5,884 bases of DNA from Bacteroidia bacterium. Its GTDB lineage: Bacteria; Bacteroidota; Bacteroidia; Bacteroidales; BM520. Below the pieces are notes generated by a model that saw only the letters and a program-made list of their open reading frames with translations, did not search any database and was not told the origin of the DNA. Position 1 is the stretch's first letter. Each line of letters begins with the position of its first letter. The translations under genes and the position numbers were made by a program. Below are positions 1-5,884 of the stretch, piece by piece. Location: contig RZYD01000156.1 of assembly GCA_009930445.1 (NCBI GenBank), positions 1 through 5,884 of the forward strand, written 5' to 3'.

Positions 1-109
1 CTGCAAGGCTGAAGATTTATTAAACCGCCGTATCCGTGTGAATAATTTCCGCAAACTGGTTGTATTGAAAATGGCCTTTTTGCGCCATCTTTTCCACACC
101 TATCCCTGA
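1..109 (+). CDS. 3' end of an unrecognised rightward gene (partial)
   Basis: A plus-strand frame is open from the window edge (first full codon at position 2) for 35 codons and stops with TGA at 107-109. The predicted tail is basic and partly hydrophobic (contains NRRIRVNNFRKLVVLKMAF) and ends in HTYP. Its five arginines are all CGC or CGT, and codon choice is ordinary for the window. I do not recognise the family. The frame would be convergent with the barrel gene, with 34 bases between the two stop codons. The case is weakened because the opposite strand is also open in the same codon register (about 20-127), so direction is not certain from this fragment. Seen: the open frame. Inferred: that it is coding. 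Confidence 0.4.
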   Translation, partial: CKAEDLLNRRIRVNNFRKLVVLKMAFLRHLFHTYP

Positions 110-143
110 TGTATAGTTTTTATCGACTTAAAAAAACGGAATA

Positions 144-947
144 TTAATTCATCGTAAGGGTAAGGGCGAAATTAAAGCCAATCGATTTGCCGAAGTTTTT
201 CCCAAACAGGTCGTAGGGTGCAGCAAGCACGATGATATAATTTTGACCGGTTTCAATCGTAACGCCTGGATAAAGAGTAAGTAACGCATGATCGTCATCG
301 GGATAAAAGTGATTTTGATACCCCAAACCCGCGATCACCTGAAATTGATGATCCAGGAGATAATATCCTGCATCCATTGCGAGGCAGGTCGAGCCTGAAT
401 TCCGGCTGTCAGTGGGAGTTGCAGTATAACGAAGGTATTGGACATTTCCATCTATGGAAAAATGGTCATTAAATGCATAAGAGGCGACTGCTCCTATTCC
501 CAGGCTGCTTAGTTGGGCTTCCGTTTCGGGTGAAGTGGCGACGATGCCGGTTGCTACTGGCATACTAAAGCCTGCAATAGCTGCAATTCCGGCCTTTTCA
601 CCCTGATAAACCACATAACGTAATCCAAAATTTAACACATCGAGATGGAGTGGTGCGGTTACCCCAATTTCAAGTTGATCAAAAAGGCCGTAAGTAAAAC
701 GCCATAAAGCCCCGGAGGAGATATACGTGCTGTCATTGCCGGGAAAATGGCTTGACAACGAAGAATGATTATCCCAGGCTTTGCTTTGCCATGAAATTCC
801 AAAGGCAGGTTCAAACTCCAGGTGGTGATGATCGACTACATCCACACATACAGCATTAAGTTTTGACCCGGAAATACCCCCGATTTGTGCGTGAAGTGCG
901 GCATTCATCAAGACCAGCAGTAATACGAAAAGTAAATTTTTCATCAT
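144..947 (-). CDS. Putative outer-membrane beta-barrel protein (transporter/porin-like)
   Basis: This encodes 267 residues. The N-terminus is a Sec signal peptide: Lys3, a Leu-rich core at about 5-14, then a probable signal peptidase I site LHA|Q after Ala20. The mature part has no long hydrophobic helix. It has alternating, aromatic- and glycine-rich stretches typical of beta-strands, such as LWRFTYGLFDQLEIGV at about 81-96, NFGLRYVVY at 106-114, FSIDGNVQYLRY at 163-174 and IGFNFALTL at 256-264. The order of an LEFEP motif near residue 43, then a GLFDQLEIGVTAPL segment, then a FSMP turn resembles small Bacteroidota barrels often labelled transporter or Phenol_MetA_deg-like; this is pattern recognition, not a search. 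The likely location is the outer membrane, and the substrate is unknown. Two adjacent ATGs (947-945 and 944-942) could start the protein; the second gives the more usual MKN start. No Shine-Dalgarno sequence is visible. A terminator separates it from the upstream protease gene, so it probably has its own promoter. Confidence 0.75.
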   Translation of the reverse strand: MMKNLLFVLLLVLMNAALHAQIGGISGSKLNAVCVDVVDHHHLEFEPAFGISWQSKAWDNHSSLSSHFPGNDSTYISSGALWRFTYGLFDQLEIGVTAPLHLDVLNFGLRYVVYQGEKAGIAAIAGFSMPVATGIVATSPETEAQLSSLGIGAVASYAFNDHFSIDGNVQYLRYTATPTDSRNSGSTCLAMDAGYYLLDHQFQVIAGLGYQNHFYPDDDHALLTLYPGVTIETGQNYIIVLAAPYDLFGKNFGKSIGFNFALTLTMN

Positions 948-1017
948 CAGCTATTTTGATTCGAGCAGGAAAACAGTTCCTATTTATAAAGATGACAAAA
1001 TTCAAAAAAAAATCATT

Positions 1018-1060
1018 AAAAAAAAAGCCTCTGAAGCATTAATGCTCCAGAAGGCTTTTT
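1018..1060 (-). terminator. Rho-independent terminator of the C25 protease gene (possibly bidirectional)
   Basis: The hairpin begins about 21 bases past the protease stop codon. The arms are 1022-1039 and 1042-1060. They give about 18 pairs, including one G-T wobble and one bulged base at 1051, around the self-complementary core GCATTAATGC. Read on the minus strand, the stem is followed at once by a run of U from the nine A at 1018-1026. Read on the plus strand there is a shorter T run (1056-1060), so weak action in the other direction is possible. It would end protease transcripts before the barrel gene. Confidence 0.8.
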
Positions 1061-1081
1061 CAATTATAGTAACCTCAATCA

Positions 1082-4000
1082 CTATTCAATCACAATTTTT
1101 CTGACAAGGCGTCCGTTCTCTCCTTCAATAATCAGATAATAAAAACCTGCATTCAGATTACTGCTATCGAATGTTTTTTGAATGGAGCCTTCAATGGGAA
1201 TATTTTTTTCTTCCATTACCATTTTTCCTACCGCATTTACCAGGCGAAAGTTTACCTTTTTACTCGTGGTATTGAGTGTAAGATAAATTCGTTCATTGGT
1301 CGGATTGGGATAGAGCGTGCAAACCAGGTCGCCACTTTCATCGATTCCTGTACAATCTTTTATCAGGATAGCCAGGGTATCAGTTGCAGCACATCCTTCC
1401 TGTGAGGTTACCGTAACAGAGATCTCTTTGCTGCCTGAAAAACCTACTCCGGAACTGTCGACTTCAATTGTTTGTGTTGTTTCGCCGGTTGACCAGGCAT
1501 AGTCAGCATTTGTGAAAAATCCTGCATCGAGGAGGATTACATGATTATGGCAAATTTCACGATCGTCACCAAGGGAAACCACGGGAAGCGAATTTACTGT
1601 AATGGTGGCCACACCTTCGGCTGAATTTGTACACCCATTAAAATCGGTTACTGATAACAGTGTATATTCCGTAGTTTCTGTTGGTGTAACATAATCAGAC
1701 CAGGGGCTTTCTGAAATTTCCATGGTTTCATCAGCGCCATTGATAACAATCCAGGGGGCATTTCCTGTGAGATCTATGGTAAGGAGAGTGCTGTCACCGG
1801 AACAGATTTGGGTTGTACCTGTGAGAACTGCGGTTGGAAGGGGATGAATGGTTAATGTGAGTCCGGCTTCCCCATCGGTGCAGCCTCCCAACGCCGTAGC
1901 CGTAAGGGTCAGGCCGGCCATTCCTGCAGCAAGGTCATTTTCACCGGGAGTGTAGGTTGCATTGAGCAATGCTGCGTCATCGAATGTTCCGTCGCCATCG
2001 GTTTGCCATTGCAGAGCAGCATAATTAAGGGCTTCAAAATCGAGGAGGGTGTAGGTTCCTCCGTTACAGATAAAGGGATCTTCCAAAGAAACCCGGGTGA
2101 GTACCAATTCGGGGTGAATTGTTACCGTGAGATTATCGCTGATATCATCCCCTGAACCGGAAACGGTCAGGGTAAGCTCGACTGAGCCGTATGCCAGGTC
2201 ATTTTCACCGGGGTGATAGTGTGTGGTAAGGGCTGTCGGATCATCAAAGATTCCATCTCCTGAGGTACTCCATAGAACAGAAGTGAAGAGTGTGGCTGCA
2301 CCGTTTAGTGGGCATACTTCACCGGAGCATAACTCCATATCGGCACCGGCATAAGCAGTCATTCGCAATTCAGCGGGCAAAAGCAGATAATCAATCCATC
2401 CGCAATCGGAACCATTTGCCACACTATAATCTTTTTCATACGCCCACCTAAATTCATGTTCTCCTTCCGACACCGGATAAGAGGCCTGACTCCAGTCTTG
2501 TTCGCCCGACCAGGCGCCAAGCTGTGTGCCATCGATAAAAAACCTTAAATAGTCATAGGAGTTTTCAGAAGATACTTTGTACATAAAATGAATCGAATCA
2601 TCTGATGCCACATGATAATTCAGGATAAGGTCAGTGCGTTGCTGGTCGCTGATTGGGCCGGATTGTGCAGCGTATTCCCCTTCGAAGGCGTTTCCCTGTG
2701 TGACAATCCAGTTGGCCGCACCGCTAAAGGTATAGTTAAAAGCTGAAAAATCACCTGTTTCATAATTGTCAACAATAAGTCCGATTTTTGAATTAAAGAT
2801 TTTGCTGGTGGAATAATTTCCGGACTGAATTTCAAACACCATTTGTGCGATGGTTCCCACCATGGCCTCTTCGGCTATGGAAATATTAAACTGTGCTTCC
2901 GTTGTTTCCTGGGCTCCGAGGCTGCCAATTTCCACACTGCCTGCATTAATGGTCACTTCCGGCGATGTGGAAGTTAATAAGGCGGTAGTTTCCATCGCTG
3001 TACTCATCCCTGAATTGATGGCAAAGATGGATACATCAACCGTTTCACCCGGGTCGAGACGCCCGTTATTATTTCCTTCATAATCATTTATCACCATTTG
3101 CAGGGCTTTCAATTCCGGAGCATAAGCTTTCACCGTGATATAGCTGATCCAGTCTTCATCCCCGCCATCATTTGTTTCGAGCATGAACAGGATTGTAGTA
3201 TTATCGGGTACATCATCTGCCACAGTAAAAGAAAAGGCATTCTCCAGCAAGAGTGTTTCACTGGCTGCGATAGCGGGGAAATCCACTGTATTGTCAGTAA
3301 ATGTAATATACTCATTTTCTGTTGTTAACGTAGCTATACCTGCATTACTATTCATATTGCCCACATTTTTCAGGGTTAAATTCAGGACAATATTTTCACC
3401 ATAATCCAGATTGCCATTACCATCTTCATCCACCACTGAAAAATCATCTTTAATAATGTAAGCTCCATCGGGAGGAATCACGGGAATTCGATTTTCGTAA
3501 CGGTAATAATTAGTTTTTGTAATAACAATATCGATTATTGTACCGGGCAGCTGGAGGGGGATATTTAGTGTAGCCATACCCCCTTCACTGACAGCCGATG
3601 CGATAATTTCGCCTTCGTGTGTCAGGGCAATAAAAGCACCCTCTTCTACGGCCACAGTGAAGGTAGGTGCACCTGAAATCATGACATTATCATGGTTCAC
3701 TGTAAGCTCTTGAGGAACTTCGGAATAGAGGGTAAGAAATGCATCACCATGATGATGAAAAAGGTTGTAGGTGGTTTCTTTAACGTCGCTGTTATAGGGC
3801 CATTGCGACTGTTGGAGGAAGTATTTTCCGGCAGCATTGCCAAATGCCGGTAACAAGCCTCTCTCCATGGGAGTTGACGAAAAGGAGGGAAGGAATTCGG
3901 GCCACATATTGTCAAACAAGCCCCAAACATAGGTGTCATTCACAAACGAATAGGATACTTCAGATGCCGCGATTAAACCAAGTGCACCATAAGTATGGCG

Positions 4001-5611
4001 GTGGAAAGCTTCCGTAAAACATTCGTTGTTCCAGTTGTATTTCCCGGTAAGGCAGTTGATAGAGAAAATAAAGGTTAGATCGGTATTGGTAGTACCGGGA
4101 ATATTGGAATTGCTGTAATCAGGTTCACCCCATCCATTTTCACCGCCATGATCACGGTGTTGGAGGATAAATGCACCGTTGTTAATGGCCTGGTTGACCA
4201 TATTGGCATTCCCACCGCTCCATCCACCCAGTTCAGCAGGCGATGCGGGTATATAGCCTAATCCTGATGGCCCAAAAACGTTCAGCACCATTTCGGTATT
4301 CAAAGCTGTTGACCACGGGTCGTTAAAGGGGTTCCCATCATAGACTGCATTGATGCGTACCGGGTTTTTACCCAATTCGTTTTTCATGAAACCCCCTACA
4401 CTCTCGGAGCAGATTTGAAACCAGCGTTCGGTTTGCCAGCCGAGGGCGGTAATCGGGTGGTCATAAAAATCGGGATTAACCGGAGGATTTTTTTCATAAT
4501 GAAGGAATTTATTGATCATAAGTTCCAGTTCACTGGCATTACGTGCTGTTATTCGGGCAAAAACTACATCCGGCATACTATTTCCGTTCACATCGGCATA
4601 AATATTATCCGACACACAGTAATCGTCCCATATCGGGGATACTACGCTGTTTGACCCGTCGGTTCCATAGTCGCCAAGCAGCAACACGGCTACCGGAGGT
4701 ATATCCCATGTAGAATACGCATTATTTACAAACGATTCGATTGCGTTCACCGTATTGCCTCCGACTTCATCCAGCGTAAATACCTGAGTTTTAATTCCCT
4801 GTCGGTTACGGAACCTGGAGATGGTATCTGCCCAGGCAACAAAATCAGCCCCTGTGGGTGTAAGAATTACATATTCGTATCCTGTTTCGTCTTTAGATGT
4901 TTCAGTACTATAGCTGTAATCGGTTTTCGGAAGTAGCGATGAATTCAGCAGCATATCTCTGAGTATGGGATCCCAATAGCGGTTACGATATCGTGAATCT
5001 CCAAAAGTACCCGAGCCTCCTTCAAACGTGATTTCAATTTCCAGTTCACGAAGTACAATTAACTGATGGGTCACAGGATTGTAACGAAAGGGTGTTATCC
5101 CAAGGAGTACAACATCGACACCGCGGATAGTCGTCGGCTCAGAGAGGAGAACCGGCTCAGCGGGGTAGAAACTGTTATTTTGGTATACCTTCATGTCTTT
5201 CGCATAGAATAACGGCTCGTTGTCGGTATCAAGGGGTATACGGGGGGCAGGGGCGACCCGCATATCGGGGATTACCTCTTCCGTTTTGGAATGGATGGTT
5301 ACTTTTGCCGTTGCTCCTTGCGGAACAGCAATATAATGGCTGATACCCGGAAGGTTAGGTTTGCCCTCATCGTTGGGAAGCAATGCTCCGGGGATCTGAA
5401 TAGCGACCATCTCTTCACCTTTCACTTCAACAGGCGAAGCAAAGAAATCATGAAGGGAATAACGGAATGAAACTTCATTTGCGGTTTGACGCAGCAACGT
5501 TACGCCCGGTTCTCCTTTTGCCTGATCATAATGATACGTTTGCGACTGTCCGAAAACAGTGGCCGTTAGGCTCAAAAAGAACATCAATAAAAATATGTAA
5601 CCATTTTTCAT
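1082..5611 (-). CDS. Secreted gingipain-family (C25) cysteine endopeptidase with T9SS type A sorting domain
   Basis: This encodes a 1509-residue exported protease. Residues 1-21 form a signal peptide with likely cleavage VFG|Q. About 22-240 is a propeptide-like region ending in an Arg-rich stretch (SRYRNRYW, 206-213). About 246-630 is the C25 catalytic domain, opening YEYVILTP, with LLLGDYG at 311-317, catalytic His488 in DHGGENGW and Cys520 in FIFSINC. The His-Cys spacing of 32 is close to the 33 of RgpB. About 630-712 is the Ig-like domain that follows C25 domains. Next come two CARDB-like domains (about 717-944), a jelly-roll-like domain (945-1080), four PKD/Ig-like repeats (1086-1420) and the T9SS sorting domain (about 1430-1509). 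Known for the family: Sec export, T9SS secretion, removal of the propeptide and C-terminal domain, then cell-surface or extracellular proteolysis. True gingipains are also large multidomain proteins, but the C-terminal modules here differ. The start is the only ATG that gives the signal peptide; no Shine-Dalgarno sequence is seen. The frame is intact. Substrate specificity is unknown. Confidence 0.93.
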   Translation of the reverse strand: MKNGYIFLLMFFLSLTATVFGQSQTYHYDQAKGEPGVTLLRQTANEVSFRYSLHDFFASPVEVKGEEMVAIQIPGALLPNDEGKPNLPGISHYIAVPQGATAKVTIHSKTEEVIPDMRVAPAPRIPLDTDNEPLFYAKDMKVYQNNSFYPAEPVLLSEPTTIRGVDVVLLGITPFRYNPVTHQLIVLRELEIEITFEGGSGTFGDSRYRNRYWDPILRDMLLNSSLLPKTDYSYSTETSKDETGYEYVILTPTGADFVAWADTISRFRNRQGIKTQVFTLDEVGGNTVNAIESFVNNAYSTWDIPPVAVLLLGDYGTDGSNSVVSPIWDDYCVSDNIYADVNGNSMPDVVFARITARNASELELMINKFLHYEKNPPVNPDFYDHPITALGWQTERWFQICSESVGGFMKNELGKNPVRINAVYDGNPFNDPWSTALNTEMVLNVFGPSGLGYIPASPAELGGWSGGNANMVNQAINNGAFILQHRDHGGENGWGEPDYSNSNIPGTTNTDLTFIFSINCLTGKYNWNNECFTEAFHRHTYGALGLIAASEVSYSFVNDTYVWGLFDNMWPEFLPSFSSTPMERGLLPAFGNAAGKYFLQQSQWPYNSDVKETTYNLFHHHGDAFLTLYSEVPQELTVNHDNVMISGAPTFTVAVEEGAFIALTHEGEIIASAVSEGGMATLNIPLQLPGTIIDIVITKTNYYRYENRIPVIPPDGAYIIKDDFSVVDEDGNGNLDYGENIVLNLTLKNVGNMNSNAGIATLTTENEYITFTDNTVDFPAIAASETLLLENAFSFTVADDVPDNTTILFMLETNDGGDEDWISYITVKAYAPELKALQMVINDYEGNNNGRLDPGETVDVSIFAINSGMSTAMETTALLTSTSPEVTINAGSVEIGSLGAQETTEAQFNISIAEEAMVGTIAQMVFEIQSGNYSTSKIFNSKIGLIVDNYETGDFSAFNYTFSGAANWIVTQGNAFEGEYAAQSGPISDQQRTDLILNYHVASDDSIHFMYKVSSENSYDYLRFFIDGTQLGAWSGEQDWSQASYPVSEGEHEFRWAYEKDYSVANGSDCGWIDYLLLPAELRMTAYAGADMELCSGEVCPLNGAATLFTSVLWSTSGDGIFDDPTALTTHYHPGENDLAYGSVELTLTVSGSGDDISDNLTVTIHPELVLTRVSLEDPFICNGGTYTLLDFEALNYAALQWQTDGDGTFDDAALLNATYTPGENDLAAGMAGLTLTATALGGCTDGEAGLTLTIHPLPTAVLTGTTQICSGDSTLLTIDLTGNAPWIVINGADETMEISESPWSDYVTPTETTEYTLLSVTDFNGCTNSAEGVATITVNSLPVVSLGDDREICHNHVILLDAGFFTNADYAWSTGETTQTIEVDSSGVGFSGSKEISVTVTSQEGCAATDTLAILIKDCTGIDESGDLVCTLYPNPTNERIYLTLNTTSKKVNFRLVNAVGKMVMEEKNIPIEGSIQKTFDSSNLNAGFYYLIIEGENGRLVRKIVIE
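1085..1324 (-). other. T9SS type A C-terminal sorting domain (residues about 1430-1509)
   Basis: The last 80 residues hold the hallmarks of the Por secretion signal: LYPNPTNERIYL near the start (about 1433-1444), a FRLVNAVGKMVMEE strand pair in the middle, a LNAGFYYLIIEG strand (1486-1497), and the terminal basic/hydrophobic strand RLVRKIVIE. Known for the family: it targets the protein through the T9SS translocon, then is cleaved, often with attachment of the new C-terminus to anionic lipopolysaccharide. A Cys pair at 1420 and 1431 sits just before it. Confidence 0.92.
1352..2356 (-). repeat. Four diverged PKD/Ig-like repeats in the protease (residues 1086-1420)
   Basis: The repeats are about 80-88 residues each. 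Repeats 1 and 2 are the closest pair: SGDGIFDD then HPGENDLA in one, DGDGTFDD then TPGENDLA in the other, exactly 88 residues apart. Their DNA shares the 17 bases AGGTCATTTTCACCGGG at 1932-1948 and 2196-2212, 264 bases apart. Repeats 2-4 each have an early Cys (1182, 1270, 1354) and a late Cys in a GC pair (1244, 1327, 1407), spaced 53-62 residues and probably disulphide-bonded. Repeat 1 lacks the late Cys and instead has two early ones (1095, 1100). The array probably forms a rigid stalk between the enzyme and its C-terminal sorting domain. Confidence 0.7.
2372..2779 (-). other. Jelly-roll / adhesin-like domain of the protease (residues 945-1080)
   Basis: The segment starts VDNYETGDFSAFNY and runs through ANWIV, YDYLRFFIDG (1019-1028), LGAWSGEQDW (1031-1040) and HEFRWAYEKDYS (1052-1063) to CGWIDYLLLP (1070-1079). 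This order, an opening E-TG-FS, a central YDYLRFFIDG, a WSG turn and a closing C-WID, is typical of concanavalin-like beta-sandwich modules related to MAM and cleaved-adhesin domains, which often follow C25 domains in Bacteroidota. A role in binding surfaces or glycans is inferred from that likeness; no ligand residues can be named. Confidence 0.6.
2780..3463 (-). repeat. Two tandem CARDB/Ig-like domains with acidic Asp/Asn/Gly loops (residues 717-944)
   Basis: Each unit is about 115 residues. It begins with a Gly/Asn/Asp loop and then a beta-strand containing a NxG turn. Unit 1 has DEDGNGNLDYGE (728-739, DNA 3395-3430), followed by LNLTLKNVGN. Unit 2 has YEGNNNGRLDPGE (844-856), followed by VSIFAINSG. 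Unit 1's loop has Asp1, Asp3, Asn5, Asn7, Asp9 and Glu12, which fits an EF-hand-type calcium loop. Unit 2 keeps the style but is two residues longer between its first Asp (843) and last Glu (856), so it fits less exactly. Such modules are common stalks in secreted Bacteroidota proteins. Calcium binding is inferred. Confidence 0.7.
3722..4876 (-). other. C25 catalytic domain of the protease (residues 246-630)
   Basis: Key codons are His488 at 4148-4150 and Cys520 at 4052-4054. From memory of the RgpB sequence, FIFSINCLTGKYN lines up with FIFDVACVNGDFL, then ECFTEAF with PCFAEAL, then LGLIAASEVSYSF with VAIIASTIDQYW, and HHHGDAFLTLY with VFGDPSLLVRT. The order and spacing match across the whole domain, so the fold assignment is firm. 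The region TERWFQICSESVGG (394-407) corresponds to the RgpB segment holding Asp163, the S1 residue that selects Arg. By my ungapped alignment the equivalent here is Gln399, so Arg specificity is not expected. That last point is inference. Confidence 0.88.
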
Positions 5612-5714
5612 ACTGCAATTATTTAGTTTTTAACAGGGGTATATAACTTCATGTTGTCTGATGGTATCAGTGTGTTTTTAGATACAATAAAGCAACATGT
5701 TCGTTTCATCAAAA

Positions 5715-5746
5715 ATTTGTATTGGCCGTTAGTAAAGAATACAAAT
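5715..5746. repeat. 9-bp inverted repeat, possible operator
   Basis: ATTTGTATT (5715-5723) and its exact reverse complement AATACAAAT (5738-5746) flank a 14-base spacer. The arm centres are 23 bases apart, about two helical turns, as expected for a dimeric regulator binding one DNA face. The repeat lies 103 bases from the protease start and 106 bases from the possible rightward start, almost at the middle of the gap. It follows neither gene's stop codon and has no T run that would make it a terminator. A regulator site is inferred. Confidence 0.4.
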
Positions 5747-5801
5747 GGCACACCGTTCAAAAAAAAATTCTGGCGGCATACATTTATAATTTTGTAATTA
5801 A

Positions 5802-5830
5802 TTGTTATTGTTTGCAATATATAAAATTTG
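5802..5830 (+). promoter_or_regulatory. Weak candidate Bacteroidota-type promoter, rightward
   Basis: TTG at 5802-5804 is followed by TAAAATTTG at 5822-5830. This resembles the Bacteroidota -33 (TTTG) and -7 (TAnnTTTG) elements, but the -7 box has one extra base and the spacing (17 bases) is a little short. It would start RNA about 15-20 bases before the ATG at 5853. A/T-rich DNA gives such matches easily. Confidence 0.2.
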
Positions 5831-5852
5831 AGTAAAAAACATTTATTTTTTT

Positions 5853-5884
5853 ATGATATTTGATGAATGGCGGACTCCCGAAGA
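5853..5884 (+). CDS. Possible 5' end of a rightward gene (partial)
   Basis: The ATG at 5853 opens a frame reading MIFDEWRTPE to the window edge. It follows seven T bases, and composition shifts from very A/T-rich to more balanced just after it, as at a gene start. A second ATG at 5863 opens another frame (MNGGLPK), so the start and even the frame are undecided. Ten codons are too few to name a family. If real, the gene is divergent from the protease. Confidence 0.3.
   Translation, partial: MIFDEWRTPE

Larger units (their letters stand above)
5612..5852. other. Non-coding intergenic region upstream of the protease
   Basis: These 241 very A/T-rich bases contain several homopolymer runs (nine A at 5759-5767, seven T at 5846-5852). 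They should hold the protease promoter and leader. I scanned the minus strand for the Bacteroidota promoter pattern (TTTG, about 19-21 bases, TAnnTTTG) and found no convincing match. A 64-codon minus-strand open frame (5623-5817) shows no signal of a real protein and was not called. Confidence 0.6.

Noticed and set aside
116..137. Possible terminator between the convergent genes (GTTTTTA ... TAAAAAAAC)
   Set aside because: The stem would be almost only A-T pairs with unequal arms and no G/C core, so it is not a convincing hairpin.
1004..1026. Two nine-A tracts near the barrel gene as phase-variation switches
   Set aside because: Such tracts are common in A/T-rich intergenic DNA, one is the terminator U tail, and neither lies in a coding frame or between clear promoter boxes.
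1178..1502. Plus-strand open frames opposite the 3' end of the protease gene
   Set aside because: They are antisense to a confidently coding region with intact domains and have no protein-like features of their own.
2620..3939. Several 60-80 codon frames on both strands inside the protease gene
   Set aside because: All overlap the CARDB-like and C25 coding regions in other frames and are by-products of that coding sequence.
4415..4654. Plus-strand 79-codon frame within the C25 domain
   Set aside because: It is antisense to the region encoding the conserved catalytic-domain motifs and has no supporting start signal.
5623..5817. 64-codon minus-strand open frame just upstream of the protease
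   Set aside because: It lies in very A/T-rich intergenic DNA, has no recognisable family, signal peptide or start context, and its composition follows the background rather than the flanking genes.
1..5884. CRISPR array, tRNA/rRNA gene, insertion sequence, riboswitch or prophage gene
   Set aside because: No spaced direct repeats, cloverleaf, transposase motif, terminal inverted repeats or structured leader could be seen on either strand.

Overview
The window looks like chromosomal DNA from a member of the phylum Bacteroidota. The main protein carries a Por/type IX secretion (T9SS) C-terminal sorting domain, which is essentially confined to that phylum. Neither main gene has a Shine-Dalgarno sequence; both start codons follow A/T-rich leaders. 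Base composition is moderate, with very A/T-rich intergenic DNA. Genus and species cannot be told from this sequence.

Layout, left to right. Positions 1-109 hold the probable 3' end of an unrecognised rightward gene that enters from outside the window. Convergent to it, 144-947 (minus) encodes a 267-residue exported protein that looks like a small outer-membrane beta-barrel. A strong hairpin terminator at about 1018-1060 separates it from the dominant gene at 1082-5611 (minus). That gene encodes a 1509-residue gingipain-family (C25) cysteine endopeptidase. Its order is signal peptide, propeptide, C25 catalytic domain with His488 and Cys520, Ig-like domain, two CARDB-like domains with acidic Asp/Asn/Gly loops, a jelly-roll-like domain, four PKD/Ig-like repeats and the T9SS sorting domain. 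Positions 5612-5852 are a non-coding, A/T-rich divergent intergenic region with a 9-bp inverted repeat almost exactly at its centre. The last 32 bases may be the start of a rightward gene.

How the parts fit. The protease should cross the inner membrane by Sec, cross the outer membrane by T9SS, and end up anchored at the surface or released, where it would degrade or process proteins. The barrel protein would sit in the outer membrane. The two lie on the same strand, but the terminator between them suggests separate transcripts, so a functional link is not shown. No T9SS machinery, RNA gene, CRISPR array, insertion sequence or phage gene is visible. I see no clear sign of a new multi-gene system. 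The points most worth a second look are the C25 substrate pocket, which differs from true gingipains, its stacked C-terminal modules, the centred inverted repeat, and the left edge, which is open on both strands in the same codon register.
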